Shown here: piece by piece, positions 24,479 to 36,600 of the stretch | How the letters are laid out: each line of letters begins with the position of its first letter | Position numbering within the stretch: position 1 is the stretch's first letter | Assembly: GCA_001414485.1 (NCBI GenBank) | Contig: LLEY01000037.1 | Location: 62,001 to 126,000 of the forward strand | From: Calycina herbarum | Taxonomy: Eukaryota > Ascomycota > Leotiomycetes > Helotiales > Pezizellaceae | Reading direction: 5' to 3' | DNA length: 64,000 nt | The notes under the pieces: generated by a model | The model's input: only the letters and a program-made list of their open reading frames with translations | The model's database searches: none | Told to the model about the DNA's origin: nothing | Program-made: the position numbers and the translations under genes

Positions 24479-24599
24479 GCTGAGAAAGGGGTTGACACGC
24501 TGGGAGAGAAAAAAGATAGGTGTTCTTGGGATCTTAGTTGCCTCTAGTCCAGTTAGTTCAATGTTGACTTCATGGCAATTATTTCCGGGCGAAGCTATC

Positions 24600-24606
24600 T
24601 TTTATA
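24600..24606 (-). promoter_or_regulatory. TATA box of the GDPD gene
   Basis: On the minus strand tataaaa lies about 122 bases upstream of the start codon at 24478, the usual distance for a fungal core promoter. Confidence 0.6.
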
Positions 24607-25894
24607 GCTTTCCCCCCACCATCTTATCAGTCTATCTCGGATATTGATTTTCGGGCATGACAGAGCTGACGGGCGTAACTTGTACCTGCCAAGGTCGGCC
24701 TTTGTATATTGCCAAGACCTGTGCCTTTGCACGTTGATGGCTTCATTTTGCTCATTGGACCCAGGTTCTCATCTTGATAATTGACCATTCCCCATGAACG
24801 CCAGGTTAAAGGATTCAAAGAGCAGGACCAACGTGTTGTGGTAATGAAATAGGAATGGTGTCTGTCAAGTCGGATTGCATCCGTTATTTCTTGAAAATCT
24901 GGGTTCCCGACCCCGCACTTGCATTTGCCTTCTTCCCAACGGGACGGACGAGGATTCCTTATTGAGAAAGTAACTTTGAAGGTGCAGGAGGGTTGCAGAA
25001 TTGATGCAGAATTGATGCAGAAAAAATGCGAGGATGAAAAGTGGTGGTGTGGGGTGCCATGAAATATGACCACGTGGTAAACCGTACTTCAGTCAACCTT
25101 TTGCATACGATGTGCCTTTTCCTAAGTCTCTCTATAGTTACTCAACTGCTCTTCTTTGTCCATACTCTTTCAGCCTCCCCCAAAAGATGAGAAATTAGTA
25201 TAGAGCTGGGTGTCTCGTAATGATCAAAAACTTTTGTGTAACCTCTCCCTCATTTAGGAAAGGTGCCCGCTCGACTTACGAAGTGCAAACGCCCTCGCCC
25301 TACGTAATCTCCCACTTTCTTGATTGTCCTTATTATCGTGCTCTCGATCTTTAAGTCATCAGAGGAAAGAGTAAGAGACCTTTTAAAAAGAAAGCAGGAA
25401 GCGTCGAAGGGTCGAAAGTAGAGTGTCAGATGATGCTTCAACCGACCAAGTGCGTCTGTAGCAATGAATTCAATTCTTGATCTTCACCGCTTCTTGTTCA
25501 AAATAACCGGAAAAAGAAAGCATAAATGATAACTCAGACGCACAGACCGCGAGCACTCCACGGGTTGCTCTTAATTCAACGTCAACACTCTCTAATCGTC
25601 GGAGTCCCCGACCCACCCTTCCACCTAGAATAGTCACAGAGAATACAATACGCATATGCAACCAAACAGATTTATGACCAAGTCATACCAACAGTTTTCC
25701 GTGTTGAAGTTCTTTAGCACCAGTGGTAGTTGCGGTTTCATATTCGTACTATCAACCTAAGATCTCTTAAATTCCATGGAGGAAAAATAATGGGGCTGTG
25801 TTACTAATTTAGCTATCTCCTCCCTTCCTCTCCTCAAATACGTAAAAATTCAGCCACCAACATCCTCACGTAAAACTGACTTTCTACCTCTCAG
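24607..25894. other. Intergenic, no gene seen
   Basis: Upstream region of the GDPD gene. Short open frames on both strands show no recognisable content. No 5' exon for the EthD fragment at 25895 could be found here. Confidence 0.5.
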
Positions 25895-26240
25895 GTCCAT
25901 ACATCCCCCAATCTCAAAGCCCAAGCCAAAGAAATAGGCTTTCCGGTCGCGGAATGGGATGGATATGCCGAGGTTTGGTTACGAAATCTCGATGATTGGA
26001 AAGCTATTGTTGCGGATGAGAAGTTTGTGAACTTTATTGTTGGTATGTGAATTATCTCGTCTCGAATGAAAGATGACTGGAAAATATTGGTGGTAATTGA
26101 AAGACTGTACTGATGGGATTTTTATAGCGGATGAGAAATATTTCCTTGAACTAGGATATCACCTCATGATTTCCTATGATAATAGAACTGGTATGGAAAC
26201 TCAGATTAAGGGCAGGACACTTGTTAAGTCGCGGTTGTGA
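25895..26240 (+). pseudogene. EthD-domain gene fragment (3' part only)
   Basis: Two spliced pieces, 25895-26042 and 26128-26240, read AQAKEIGFPVAEWDGYAEVWL, then DDWKAIVADEKFVNFIV/ADEKYFLELGYHLMISYDN, ending at a stop. The ADEK(Y/H)F..HxMxxYD pattern is the C-terminal half of fungal EthD-domain proteins, small proteins linked to aromatic or ether degradation or polyketide tailoring. A good acceptor (ctctcag) precedes the first piece and the intron between the pieces is intact. The N-terminal half, which normally begins with a KRKxGxSxxEF-like motif, is not seen in the 1.4 kb upstream. It is therefore most likely a 5'-truncated relic. Confidence 0.65.
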
Positions 26241-28840
26241 AGGAATTGATTTTTGGAATTTTTGACCCAAGGCTAATGGTTTAAACAAATGAAATGCGTT
26301 GTGGCGTCGAAGGCTGTGGCTGTGCAAAAAGTCCCCGGTCAGTTCAGGGTCTCCTTCCCACTTCCAATTTCCATTCATCAAGTCGACACACAGCGGGCGC
26401 GAGTACGGCAGTTGTCAGCAGCACTCATTTGATCGTATAAACCGCTTTGGACTTATCGTCGCAATTGCACTTTACTTTTCCTGCTGTTTTCATATTGCTT
26501 TCACTTAGGGGAGTCAGATATGATGTCGGCGGCAGTGATCTGACAGGTGTAGCATATAAGAGACTGGATTCTAGAGGTCCAGATCTCCTGTACCGCTGGG
26601 AATGGATGGGTCAGTGTCTTCAGGCTGGTTCAAGTCTGTCGAATTTCATCAGTCTTCGTGAGTCGGTACTTCAAGTGATGGAACTCATGGGGATGACGGA
26701 GATATGTCCCTGCATTGGAATGTGATCTCATTAGTCTCGTTGCATACACCTCGTATATATGCAGATCGATGTAAAATCCGGGGCATCAGATTCCCATCAT
26801 TCCATCGTCCGAACGCCTGCTCGTCAGAAACTTAGTGGCATGATTGACGACTAGGACTCTGCAGCAGCAAGAGGCGGGGAAATGAACTGGTAAGCTGGAG
26901 GCTGACAACGGCGCAAATGTTCTCAATTCTTATTTCGTGGGCTCTTTTGTAATGTTTATCGCTGTATGGCAGTCGCAAGTTCCCATTTTAAGTAGGAAAC
27001 CCCATGTTTAATGACGGTTCACCAACTCCTTCGTTTCTCGATCACTAGATTTCAACCATCTGGGGTATTCGGTATGTCCCGTACTCGGTGTTTCCCAATG
27101 ATCTTTTGCCCATGCCGGATCTTCGGGTGGTTTGGTGTTGCACAGCATGATTACTGTATGCTGTGAACCAGCTTGTACAACATCCACGTGAACCTCGTAT
27201 GGCCAAACAAAGTCTTCGTCTTTCGTCGGGCGTTAATGTCTGTGAGATCAGTTTCCTGATACGAGTCTCAATCAGGACGGTAGCATGTCAAGTTGACAAG
27301 AGTCTAAATGCTACTTTCCTTTCTAAGAACCTCGTTTTCTTGAATCAACCGCTTGTATTTCAGTGCCTATTTATCGTTGCTGAATCTGAAATGAGAGGAG
27401 GCGGGGAAAGAGCCTCATTAGACACCAGCTAACCATTGAAGTTTCATTTGCGGCATCAAATCCAGTGGATTCTGATTACTACTACTAAAAAAGAAAGTGG
27501 ACAACCCACCACCTGGACATACTTAATATCATCATGTGGTTCCTAACTGGAAACGCTCTTAAGTTTATTCTTCGCTCCTCATTTCATGTTCCATGAATTA
27601 TGTCTCCTGGTTCAAGAGACACGATGGAAGGGCCGGATGCCTAGATATGACGTGGGCTTGCAACCACTATCTGTATGCTGTTGTGTGACACCAGGTTGTC
27701 CGGACAAAAGTCTGTTCCTGAGCTAGTAAGTTGGGACCAAACAGCTTTGCTTGGACGTGGTATGCGGCGCAGGCATAAAATCCATAGAATTAGCTTTAAA
27801 CGATAGGGTGTTCTACACAGGGTATCGGGGAGTATCCGACTTGTCGAACATTTAATTTGTCAAACGTGCTTACTGCTGAGTGAGGCTTGATGATAATTGC
27901 ATGTCATTGGGGGCATGGAACTTTTTCTGTCTTTGGTAACGCGACCCGCAAGATTTCTTTTGATTTTAGTTATTGCACAGCCCAAGTGGGTCTCTTGCCT
28001 AGAGTACCGAACTTCGAGCATCGTGTGATTTTCTAAGAAACTCATAAGCTGGGCTAGCCAAATTCTTGGGTTGCATCTTACTCTTACTTATACCGCTTCG
28101 AGGCGAGGCTTACTCCTTCTTCTCTTGCTTTACTTTGAATTCTCTCATCTTGGTTTGTATTCTTACTGCTTTACTACAATTGTAGGCTGGATGGCAACAA
28201 CAAAACCTGCTTTCCGTATATCTACTAGAACTCTTTTGATGTTATTTCTTTTAAATTTTACCAGCAAATTACGATTCAGATATCGCCTGAGTTTGAAACA
28301 AGCCCCAGGAGCCGTACACTTAGCATTAATTAACCTTATATTCAAGCACTATAGTGTATTTTCTTCTGCGTAATACAATGTGGTCATGAAACTTGGTTTT
28401 TGAGCCATGTGACATAACCAATCCCGAGCACCGACGAACCATTAGTCTGGACAAGCCATCATCCTTGGAATCCCCCAGCTGGAAACTCAAGGATAGTAGT
28501 TCACATGGCTTATGTAGCAGGCAATAGATTTTTTGGAGACGAAAAACCACGTAGTACCGCTGATCAGCTTTGACTCGTTGTCATGATTTCTTGTTTACGA
28601 ACCGCATGTTTCCTGTTTCGACTTCACGAGACTTCCTTGCTCATGGATTTAACGTAAACTTTGCAGAACAAGGGTTCTGCCTAGCCTTTCATGAGGGGGT
28701 CAAAGAAGTATATAAACCCAAACCCCACCTCTCAAAATCCTCTCAATCCTCATCAACATCCACAATCACACTTTCCTATCCTAACTTACAACACTTTTCT
28801 ACCCAATCTTTTACAATCGATCACTTACCTATCCTTCAAA
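26241..28840. other. Long intergenic region, no gene seen
   Basis: About 2.6 kb of unique-looking sequence. The longest open frames (for example 26447-26725) have no domain, no start context and no codon pattern that persuades. The TATA box of the next gene lies at its right end. Confidence 0.5.
28709..28716 (+). promoter_or_regulatory. TATA box of the 28.8-kb secreted protein
   Basis: The sequence tatataaa lies about 125 bases upstream of the ATG at 28841, followed by a CA/CT-rich leader ending in tcaaaATG. Confidence 0.65.
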
Positions 28841-29393
28841 ATGGTATCCTTCACAGCACTCATTTCTACCCTCGCCATCGCAATTGCAGCAACCAATGCT
28901 CAAGTTGACCCAGGACAGGTTCGAGCAAGCATCAACTGTAAGCAATTCTCACACTCTTCTATTTCACCTTACTTTGTCTTCTATGTTGCAACTTTTATGA
29001 ATGACCTTTGAGACGAAGCTTTTTCCTGGAAAAGGTGTAATTGACATATACGTGTTCTAGTCTACGGGTCCACAAACTGTGGACAAGAGTTCATTGAGCA
29101 AGACACAGTGTTCCTCCCCGCCAACACCCCAGCCGGATCAAAGTCTGTCGGTGTTTGCTACGATCTTACATTTGCTAGTGTTGGCGTTGCTCAGTTGCTC
29201 CGTGATCCATCTCCTGGAAACACTTGCACTCGTATGTCTTCCCCTGTCTTTCAACTTGTGGATAAACTGATCATGGGTAGTCACCTCCTTCTCTGGTGTT
29301 ACTTGCACTGGTACTGCCACTGCTTACACTAGCCAAACCCCATTCTGCAAGCCACCAACTACCGGTCGCTCTTGGAGAGTCACCTGTGTTTAA
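28841..29393 (+). CDS. Small secreted cysteine-rich protein (SSP2)
   Basis: Three exons, 28841-28937, 29061-29231 and 29281-29393, give 126 residues with fitting phases. The N-terminus MVSFTALISTLAIAIAATNA is a signal peptide. The mature protein has six cysteines, in TNC, GVC, NTC, VTC, PFC and the terminal VTCV. The second intron is phase 1 and splits NTCT/LTSFSGVTC, which is the same place and phase as in SSP1 (NNCT/LTIYTDAAC), and both end in VCTV/VTCV. I infer one divergent family. Expression as an extracellular or surface protein is likely; function is not known. Confidence 0.85.
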
Positions 29394-30263
29394 ATGAGCC
29401 AAGAAGTCCATGGGACTTCGTTGTAGCAGGGAATTGATTATTTTTTCCCTGGTTGTTTCTTTGTACGAAAGGAGGATGGAAACCCCATCTGTCCAGTCTG
29501 GTTGTTTCTTGGATTTTCTTCATGTATAAGAAACTTTTGTAGGAGATTTAGAGGAGGGAGAAAACTTCGGATAGTGCAGAATTCAACATTTTGTGCTTTT
29601 TCCAATTATATTGCCGCATAGTTGATAAAATAGTGACGGTGTGTTTGCGAAATGAATGTAATTATCTTATCCTAGCTTCTTTCCTAGCGTAAACCCCCTG
29701 TAAGCTCAACCTGGTCCGTGCATGTTTTTTTTATCTTCAACAATTGTTTTGTGCGGTAGCTAAGCGACCGCGGGGGGGGAACCCTTTGGAGTGAACCCCA
29801 AAATAGCATCAAAATTGAAGATCACTTGGAATACACTTGAGATAAAGAAGGGGAACAGATTTCCACCTTGAAATCATCAGGGAGAAAAGAATTACAAGTT
29901 TGTAGATGCCAAAAAGCTCATAGTTCAGTCTTCAAATTGAGCAAAATCCCAGCTAATTGAACCTCAGAACCCGCTTCTCGGTCTTACTACGTGCGAGGCA
30001 GTGGGGTGAGTTGCCCTTGCAACATTCAATTTTTATCTTCCATTATTTCTATCCTGATAGAAGTTTCTTCTGTCAATACATCCCAGATGTGTACACTGTA
30101 AACTTAATACTAAACTTGGAGAACCAGTTTAGCTATATTTTTAAATCTTGTTCCAGCCAAAATCTCAACCAAAAAGCAAAGTATTTCTCCAATGTCCAAC
30201 CAAATCTCAACTCAAACCCAGAATATGCTTCAGCAACCCAAGAGCAAAGTATTCCTCCAATGC
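29394..30263. other. Intergenic between convergent secreted-protein genes
   Basis: This holds the 3' flanks of SSP2 (plus) and SSP3 (minus). A G8 run lies near 29771-29778. No gene is seen. Confidence 0.5.
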
Positions 30264-30904
30264 TCAACCAAGATAGTTCTGAGCGCGGAGGATGACATTG
30301 AACTTTAGAGTGGCAAAAGCCTGTCCACAAAATCCGTTACCATGCCAACCACAGACATCCTGGACCGCACCTGCGTATGAAGCAATTTGAGGGGGAGTTG
30401 CGCTGAGGGAAGCGTCTGCGTCGTTACAAAGTGTAATCGAAGCTTGCGCAACACATGTAATTGGTGTACATGAGTGAGGTGGAAATATGTACACGGTTCC
30501 CGTGGAGAGGACATGATCGATGTTTACTCCTGCGTTCTCGTTTGCTGTTGGGAGCTACGGATGATCTCGGTGTCAGTATTGCCCTTTCTAGAAGTATGTT
30601 TGAGGGAAAGAAGGCGGAAGCAGCTGTATGAGAGGAGGAAGTGAGATGTCTGGGGAGGAAATAGTGTCTCGATCTCCTAAAAGAACCCGAAAGAGGGGAA
30701 AATAACTCGGAGAATACTAACCCAGCCGTGGGTATCGGGCATGTCGCAGCAGCACCATACTCCTTCAAGGGCTCGCTTCTTGAGGGTCATTAGGTCGAGG
30801 GAGGAGTCGAGGTTTAGGAGAGAGGTTGAGGTACTTGGTTGGGGCAGGGCTTGGGTGTAGGTAAGGAGACGGAGGAGGATGAGAATGAAAGTGGTGAATT
30901 TCAT
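30264..30904 (-). CDS. Secreted Cys-rich protein with KR propeptide site (SSP3)
   Basis: Two exons on the minus strand, 30904-30722 and 30554-30264, give 157 residues; the intron is 167 bases, long for this window. MKFTTFILILLRLLTYTQA is a signal peptide. A dibasic site (LKKRALEG) about residues 45-49 suggests Kex2-type removal of a propeptide, leaving a mature protein that starts near ALEGVWCCCDMPDTHGW. The rest has five more cysteines (HSC, ITC, TLC, DVC, GFC) and GWHGNGFCGQAF. In total eight cysteines could form four disulfides. I do not recognise the family. The start ATG at 30904 is chosen because the signal peptide begins there; an upstream in-frame ATG would bury it. Confidence 0.75.
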
Positions 30905-31876
30905 TGTGTTTGCTGAAACTGTTGGTGGAGGATTTTCAGGTTCTGCGATGGAAACTTTGTAATTGGACAACAAGGAAATTAGACGATGACATTCAGAGCG
31001 TCATTATCTTGTCTGGAAGTGTAAGGCAAAGGAATTTGAGTATGTAGATCGTCGCTCTTCAAAAGCCTGAAATACTTACACCTACCGAACACGCTAAGGT
31101 AAATAGACTAATAATTAGGGCAGATCATGTGGGTGGTAGTCAGGTGAATAGCACTTACGACAAAAGGTTTTCCCCAATTCTCCAAGGGGGTTCAGGAGCT
31201 CAATTCTCCCAGCCTTTTGAATAAGAATTTAGAAGAGAGAGAGAGAAAGCCCAGATCTCCTTATGGTCGTCACAGTGATGAATTGTATTCGTTATCCAAC
31301 ATTAGAAACTTGAAAGGCAGACTGAGAACATCCCTTTGTGGAAAGGCTTTGTGGAAGTAATTAGAAAACTGTCTGTATGTAAGTACTGTAATTTCCTCAG
31401 TTACAAGTCAAGAATCCACTATTCCCTCATGGTTTGCATGTTTGAACAAGTACCAAACGTGCATTTCTTTCAGAGAAAAAATAGTACTGTAGCCTACTTT
31501 GTGGACTTGCATGTATTGCAATGAGGGTTAGGCCCTCATAAAACCCACTTTCACAGCAAATATAGGGAGTCCTGATAGGATAAGAGGGAAGTAGAGTGAA
31601 TGTTAAGTATGAGCTCAATTTTATACAAAGATATAGTCCTTATTCGCAGATGATATTGTGACTAGAAGCATAAGTCAACTTAGTGGACGCCTACTAAACA
31701 CAACCGAAATCCCCCCCTTTAACGAGCCAATTCTGGATATGAGCATCCGCTTACGAGGTACGAATCGATGCGGTACACCAACAGATTGGCGGGTAAAGTT
31801 GCTTTGAGAGCAACTTATTGAATCTCGAAAACAATTGATCCCTTCTTTGGAAATGATGACTGGCCTTTCATAACAG
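30905..31876. other. Intergenic, no gene seen
   Basis: Upstream region of SSP3 and sequence leading into the beta-lactamase relic. The last 180 bases may contain more of that relic, but no frame reads well. Confidence 0.45.
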
Positions 31877-32160
31877 GGACGAGCAACGGACTACATCAAG
31901 ATCCTCTACAGCATCACTGTTGCAGATGACAAGCTTCTCAAACAAGAAAGTCTGGACGAGCTATTCAAACCACAACTCAGCGACTCTCTTCGGGCACATC
32001 TGATGGGACTTCTCAAAAGCAAGTAAAATCACGATCACGGTGGCTTGACGTTCTCGCTACCTCTGGGTACCGAGATCACCATTCATTAATGGGTATGGTG
32101 TGCCTCGAAGACATCGGAGGTCGTCGAAGATAGGGAATCGCTTGCCGAGTACTGATCCGG
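31877..32160 (+). pseudogene. Beta-lactamase/serine hydrolase family relic
   Basis: From 31877 the frame reads GRATDYIKILYSITVADDKLLKQESLDELFKPQLSDSLR to a TAA at 32024-32026, continues in the same frame with GLTFSLPLGTEI after the stop, then needs a frameshift to read GMVCLEDIGGRRR followed by another stop. The order and wording (DYxKILxSI, LLKxExxxExFKPQLS, PLGTE, LEDIxGRRRKG) match the C-terminal half of fungal beta-lactamase-like transesterase/hydrolase proteins. The N-terminal half with the SxxK motif is not visible. It is a dead gene fragment. Confidence 0.7.
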
Positions 32161-32800
32161 TGAGCGTTGCATTGTTTGAAATATTTGAGTTTTCTATGTA
32201 TGATCGAGCTTTGAGGGTTGGCAAGAAACGGCTTTGATATGGTACTGTACGGAAGAAAACTTTTGCAGAAATAGATAGAATGCCGTCTAATTAATTGAAG
32301 ATGATTGAAACACTACTGAATTACTGTTTCCAGTCTTAAAAACGATAATTTCATGCCATTCATAAATTACTAGTGCTTGAGCAAGAAAAATTGAAGAAGA
32401 GTTTTGGTCAATTTTTTAAAGCTCCTGGATTATTTCAGATTTTTTCGTATATTTGGTCCACTCCTTAACCAAGGGTGTAACCAGCCGAAACGCTTCTACT
32501 GACATGAATGCTGTTATTTTCGATACGAACTCCACTAATTTCGGGTTTGTACTGGAAACAATAAGAAATGGAAGAATTGCATGAAAATGGTTACTCAGGT
32601 GAGTCTCCTTTTCGGTGTTGAAAAGTCGGTGTTTCGGCGTCAAGCATCCACAATCCTTCCGACAACACCACAATATCGGTCTTCGATGTGAAGCCTATAT
32701 CAATGGCTTCCTGGCTTTGCCATGGGCCCAAAAAACAACAATAAAGGCCTTCGGTCAGATCAAACTCCATACTCCAATCATCAAGACTCTACCCCTCATC
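32161..32800. other. Intergenic, no gene seen
   Basis: Spacer upstream of the NAD(P)-binding protein gene. An open frame joins the downstream gene in phase but lacks family-like content. Confidence 0.45.
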
Positions 32801-33656
32801 ATGCGTGTTCTCCTCCTCGGCGGGACCGGCGATTTGGGATCACGATGCGTGCAAGCCCTCCTCGCCCATCATCACATCCTGACTGTTTACGTTCGGAATG
32901 AAGCCAAATTAAAGTCGATGTTCACGCCTAGGCTTCTAGATCAACTTGAAGCCGTTGTGATAGGAGATGCCCTCGATTCGGAGCATATAAAGAAAGCAAT
33001 TCGAGACCACAATATCGAGGCAATTGTCACTGTTGCAGGAAACCAAGTTTTGCCGTGGAAAGAATTACTTTTGCCAAAGCTTGCGAAGACCATAACAGAA
33101 GCTGCTATTGCGGTTGGCAAGGAGCGAGGGAAGCCATTGAGAGCTTGGATTTGTGGCGGAATGGGTCTCCTCAGAATTCCAGGCACAAAATATGATATGG
33201 ATGAGTAGTAAGTTTCCTTAGCCTTCTTGGCCAAAAATTAAAAAATGTACGGCTGATTTGTTTGTTTGCAGTTTTCCGCCATTCGCTGGAAACCAACATC
33301 GAGCCACTTCGAACGTCGTAACTCCGATACCCATCACGGACTTGCAGTGGTCTTTGATCTGCGTCGTTATGATGTGCCATGAAGATCCGAAGCGGAAAAT
33401 ATATGATCTACTCGAGAGTCCAAATACCCACAATCTTCTTACTCAAGCCAGTATTCCACCGAGTTGGCATGACACTTGGTGGAACAAGATACCCATCATT
33501 GGACGAGTTATAAATATTGCTGTTATCACGCTCAAGTATTATTGGGCAACTTATGAGAGTGTTGCTGATCTTCTAGCCGAAGACCTTGAGAAGGAGAGTG
33601 AGGAATGGATTGGAAAGAAGGTGGGCTACAAGCAGAAGGCGTTGAAAGACGACTGA
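32801..33656 (+). CDS. NAD(P)-binding NmrA/atypical SDR-like protein
   Basis: Two exons, 32801-33207 and 33272-33656, encode 263 residues. The Rossmann motif GGTGDLG is at residues 7-13, directly after the ATG, which decides the start even though the frame is open further upstream. VVIGDALDSEHIKKAI and AIVTVAGNQ fit strands 3 and 4 of NmrA-like or atypical short-chain dehydrogenases that bind NAD(P). The C-terminal part (PIPITDLQWSLICVVMM, then HDTWWNKIPIIGRVINIAV) is typical of fungal members that lack the classical YxxxK pair in an obvious form. It may sense or use NAD(P); substrate and pathway are unknown. Confidence 0.85.
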
Positions 33657-36600
33657 TCGTGGGGCGGTGATTTGGTTTAAGTAGCTTGTTTTCTTGTCAT
33701 TTGTTTCCAATGAAGTTTGGCTCAATCGGCGTCAGAAGGCGCATGTATTATTTGCTTTTTTTCAATCACGTTGCTGCATGCATTTTATACTCGCGTTTCG
33801 GTGCATCTCTGCTTATATCAACCCCACTGCTCAACACCAGATCCTAACACTCCCTCGCGACGGTGACAAACTTGAAAATGTTTTTGAGGAAGAGGTCAAT
33901 CCAAGGGGGGTTCATCTCGGGGCTAATCTGTTTTGGGCAGTACGGAGTGGGTCTTAGATTCTCTCTCAAGTCGCTCCTTCCTTCTCTCGACCCTCTCCAC
34001 GACCCGGTCTCGACCTCGACATCTCGACTGGTCGCTCCTTCCACCTCCACACTGGTCCGCTTCCCTCATCTGTACTTGGTCTGGCCCTTCTTTCAGCCAT
34101 GGTTCTACATCAAAGTACCTAGGTTGTTTCAACGTTGTTCCAATTCTTTTGGCTCGCGCATGCCGTTACAAATATATGGAACCAAGCTAGTTAGTTTTAT
34201 TTATTCAACCACAGCGATGCCTTTGGGTCACAACTAGAAGGACCGAATGTGATAAACTGGTCCAACATAAGGTTGTACTACCTTTCCACGTACATAACGC
34301 GTGTTCTCCCTTATTTCCGTTACCAACCCGCTGCATTTTGGGCCACTTGTTTCGGTTACAAACATTGTGGGGTCTTGCGTTACCAGTAGTACGTTATATG
34401 CTGTAGAACGTTTGAATTGAGCCTCCAATCTCTGTTTTGTTTTCTTTTTCGTTACAAGATATTGTTTTGAGTCTCGTCTTTGACTTAAGATTGCAATAGG
34501 GCTTCTCTGGCCGTTTTGGGACCAGGAACTATCAGTCTCGTTCATCATAGCCTTTTCCCCTCAGATTTCCCTTACTATATCTTCAGTAAAGTGTTGTTAC
34601 CAATAAACTGGCCATGCCATCTTCTCCGGACAAAGAATTTGGCTTCTTTAGTTCAGAAATATTGTTGCACATTGAAATATGCCAAACTCGTCAGGCTCAT
34701 TCCATGGCTATGCAGGCTTAAATTATGAGGTCGTTCAATTGCCAAATATGGCAGGCGCTGTTACATTTATATTGCACCTTTTCTTGAGATTTCCTAGTTC
34801 ATATCCATCGGCAGGTAGATTGCCATTTTGGATACGAACCTTGAAACACCTTGGTGTGTATCTGTCCCTCTTTGCCCTTACCCATGCAGAACTTTCAGTA
34901 TAACATCTCGCTGCTCAAATGTAGGCATTGAGTGCTACTTGCTCTCGTGCTTTTCTGAAGGAGAATATTTGTTTATCAGGCCGAACATAAGCCAAATATT
35001 TACAATCGTCCCGCCATCATAATTATCGCTTAATGCATGCTTTACTGGAAGTTCTCCTGCACCCTCTCAAAATGGCCTAGGCTATCATTGAATGATAATT
35101 CGTAGTTGAAACTTATCCACTAGGTGAGAGGTAAGCTGCTTGGTTTTTCCCTAAAGGGGATGTCTCGTGCAACGAATTTCTGTTTACTTCATTACTCTTC
35201 TAGATTAACATCAGACTCTGTGATTAAACACTGTCGCAATATACTCTGCATCTAAATCAAACAATCTTCTTTTTCCTGCAAATCATCAATCGCTAGCAAT
35301 TTGCATATGAAGAATCCCAATGCCGGCATCCAAACAAGTGATATTGACACCACTTGCCAAAAACGACTTACCGAATGTTACGTGCATCACAACTCAACGT
35401 TCTCAATGCTTTTTTCGTCTTCCTGCATCCCACAAAAAATAGCATTTCCTTATCCAGAAAACACCCTAGCATTTTCCCAGCATACAGTATGCAGAAAAGA
35501 AGAAACCAACCGGCCCAACCCCACCGCACACAACACAACTCAGGCTAAGGCCAACTTTCCGCCAGTTCGCTGCAGCCTTACCGCACGTCGCCGCGTAATC
35601 AATTTGCCTCCGTATATACATTGCAAGATAACGAATCAGTCTCCCGTACCTGCTTTTCAGTAAATTAAGAGGCAAGGATGGGGAAATAGCCTCATGAAGA
35701 GGAATATATATTTGGACGAACTGGCTTATATTTGAAACGACACGAATGAACGACCACCATTGCCAGAAGGAGGATGGGGTGGCAGGCTGTTGCAGACGGC
35801 TTTCACGGACAGATCCCAGAATACGACTGTAACTCCAGATTACGGATTACTGGGGATGGTTGAGCCGTGTTGTGGTGTCACTGGTGTGTAGGTTGGGGTG
35901 GGTTGCACAACCTTTATTTCTGGCGAGGAATTGGAGGGGGGGGAGGGATGTCTCCGTCTGATTTGTTGTTGGTGTGGTTGTACTTTGTATGCAGTTGCGA
36001 GGATTGGATGGAAGGTTTTACCTTTTCGGTCGGGTTTGGAAATACTGGTGCTGCGGAAGGGAAGTGTGGCTGATAGAGGGAGAATTTTACTTGGGTGCTA
36101 GCTAGGTTGCGTAATAAGTTTAGTTGTATTGATACACCACTCAAGTATGGATTAATGTATTCGTAACAAGCGAGTTGTACCGAAATGGAGATTGACGGCA
36201 TCGCGACTTACTCTTTTTGTCTAGAACCCTCACCGAATGACATACAACAGATGCGCTTATTGTCCTTTTACTTTCCGCCTTGCCTCTTTTTCCGAATTCT
36301 ACAATAGCTCCTTGTATATCTAACCTTACTTTGTTGTATGACCTCTCTCACCAACTAACTCAGAGTACCTTGGTGCCAGTACAACACCATGTAACTCTAC
36401 ACAACACCCAACAATACACATGGCTCGGCACGTCTTCCAATTCCGACTATCTCCGAACAAATAAGAGAAGGCCGTCTCGATCCTGGCAATGTCTATAAAA
36501 ATAAAAATAAATTCCCATTTTGGTACACCTGCTTGCAGCGTAGCACATGTACCGGTGTTCTCACGTTGTGCTGTCGTGTGATAAGTACCATTGTGGATCT

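Noticed and set aside
26447..26725. 92-codon plus-strand frame
   Set aside because: The hydrophobic start resembles a signal peptide but Cys pattern and codon use do not support a gene.
32615..32800. N-terminal extension of the NAD(P)-binding protein
   Set aside because: Frame is open, but the Rossmann motif begins directly after the ATG at 32801 and the extension has no family-like content.
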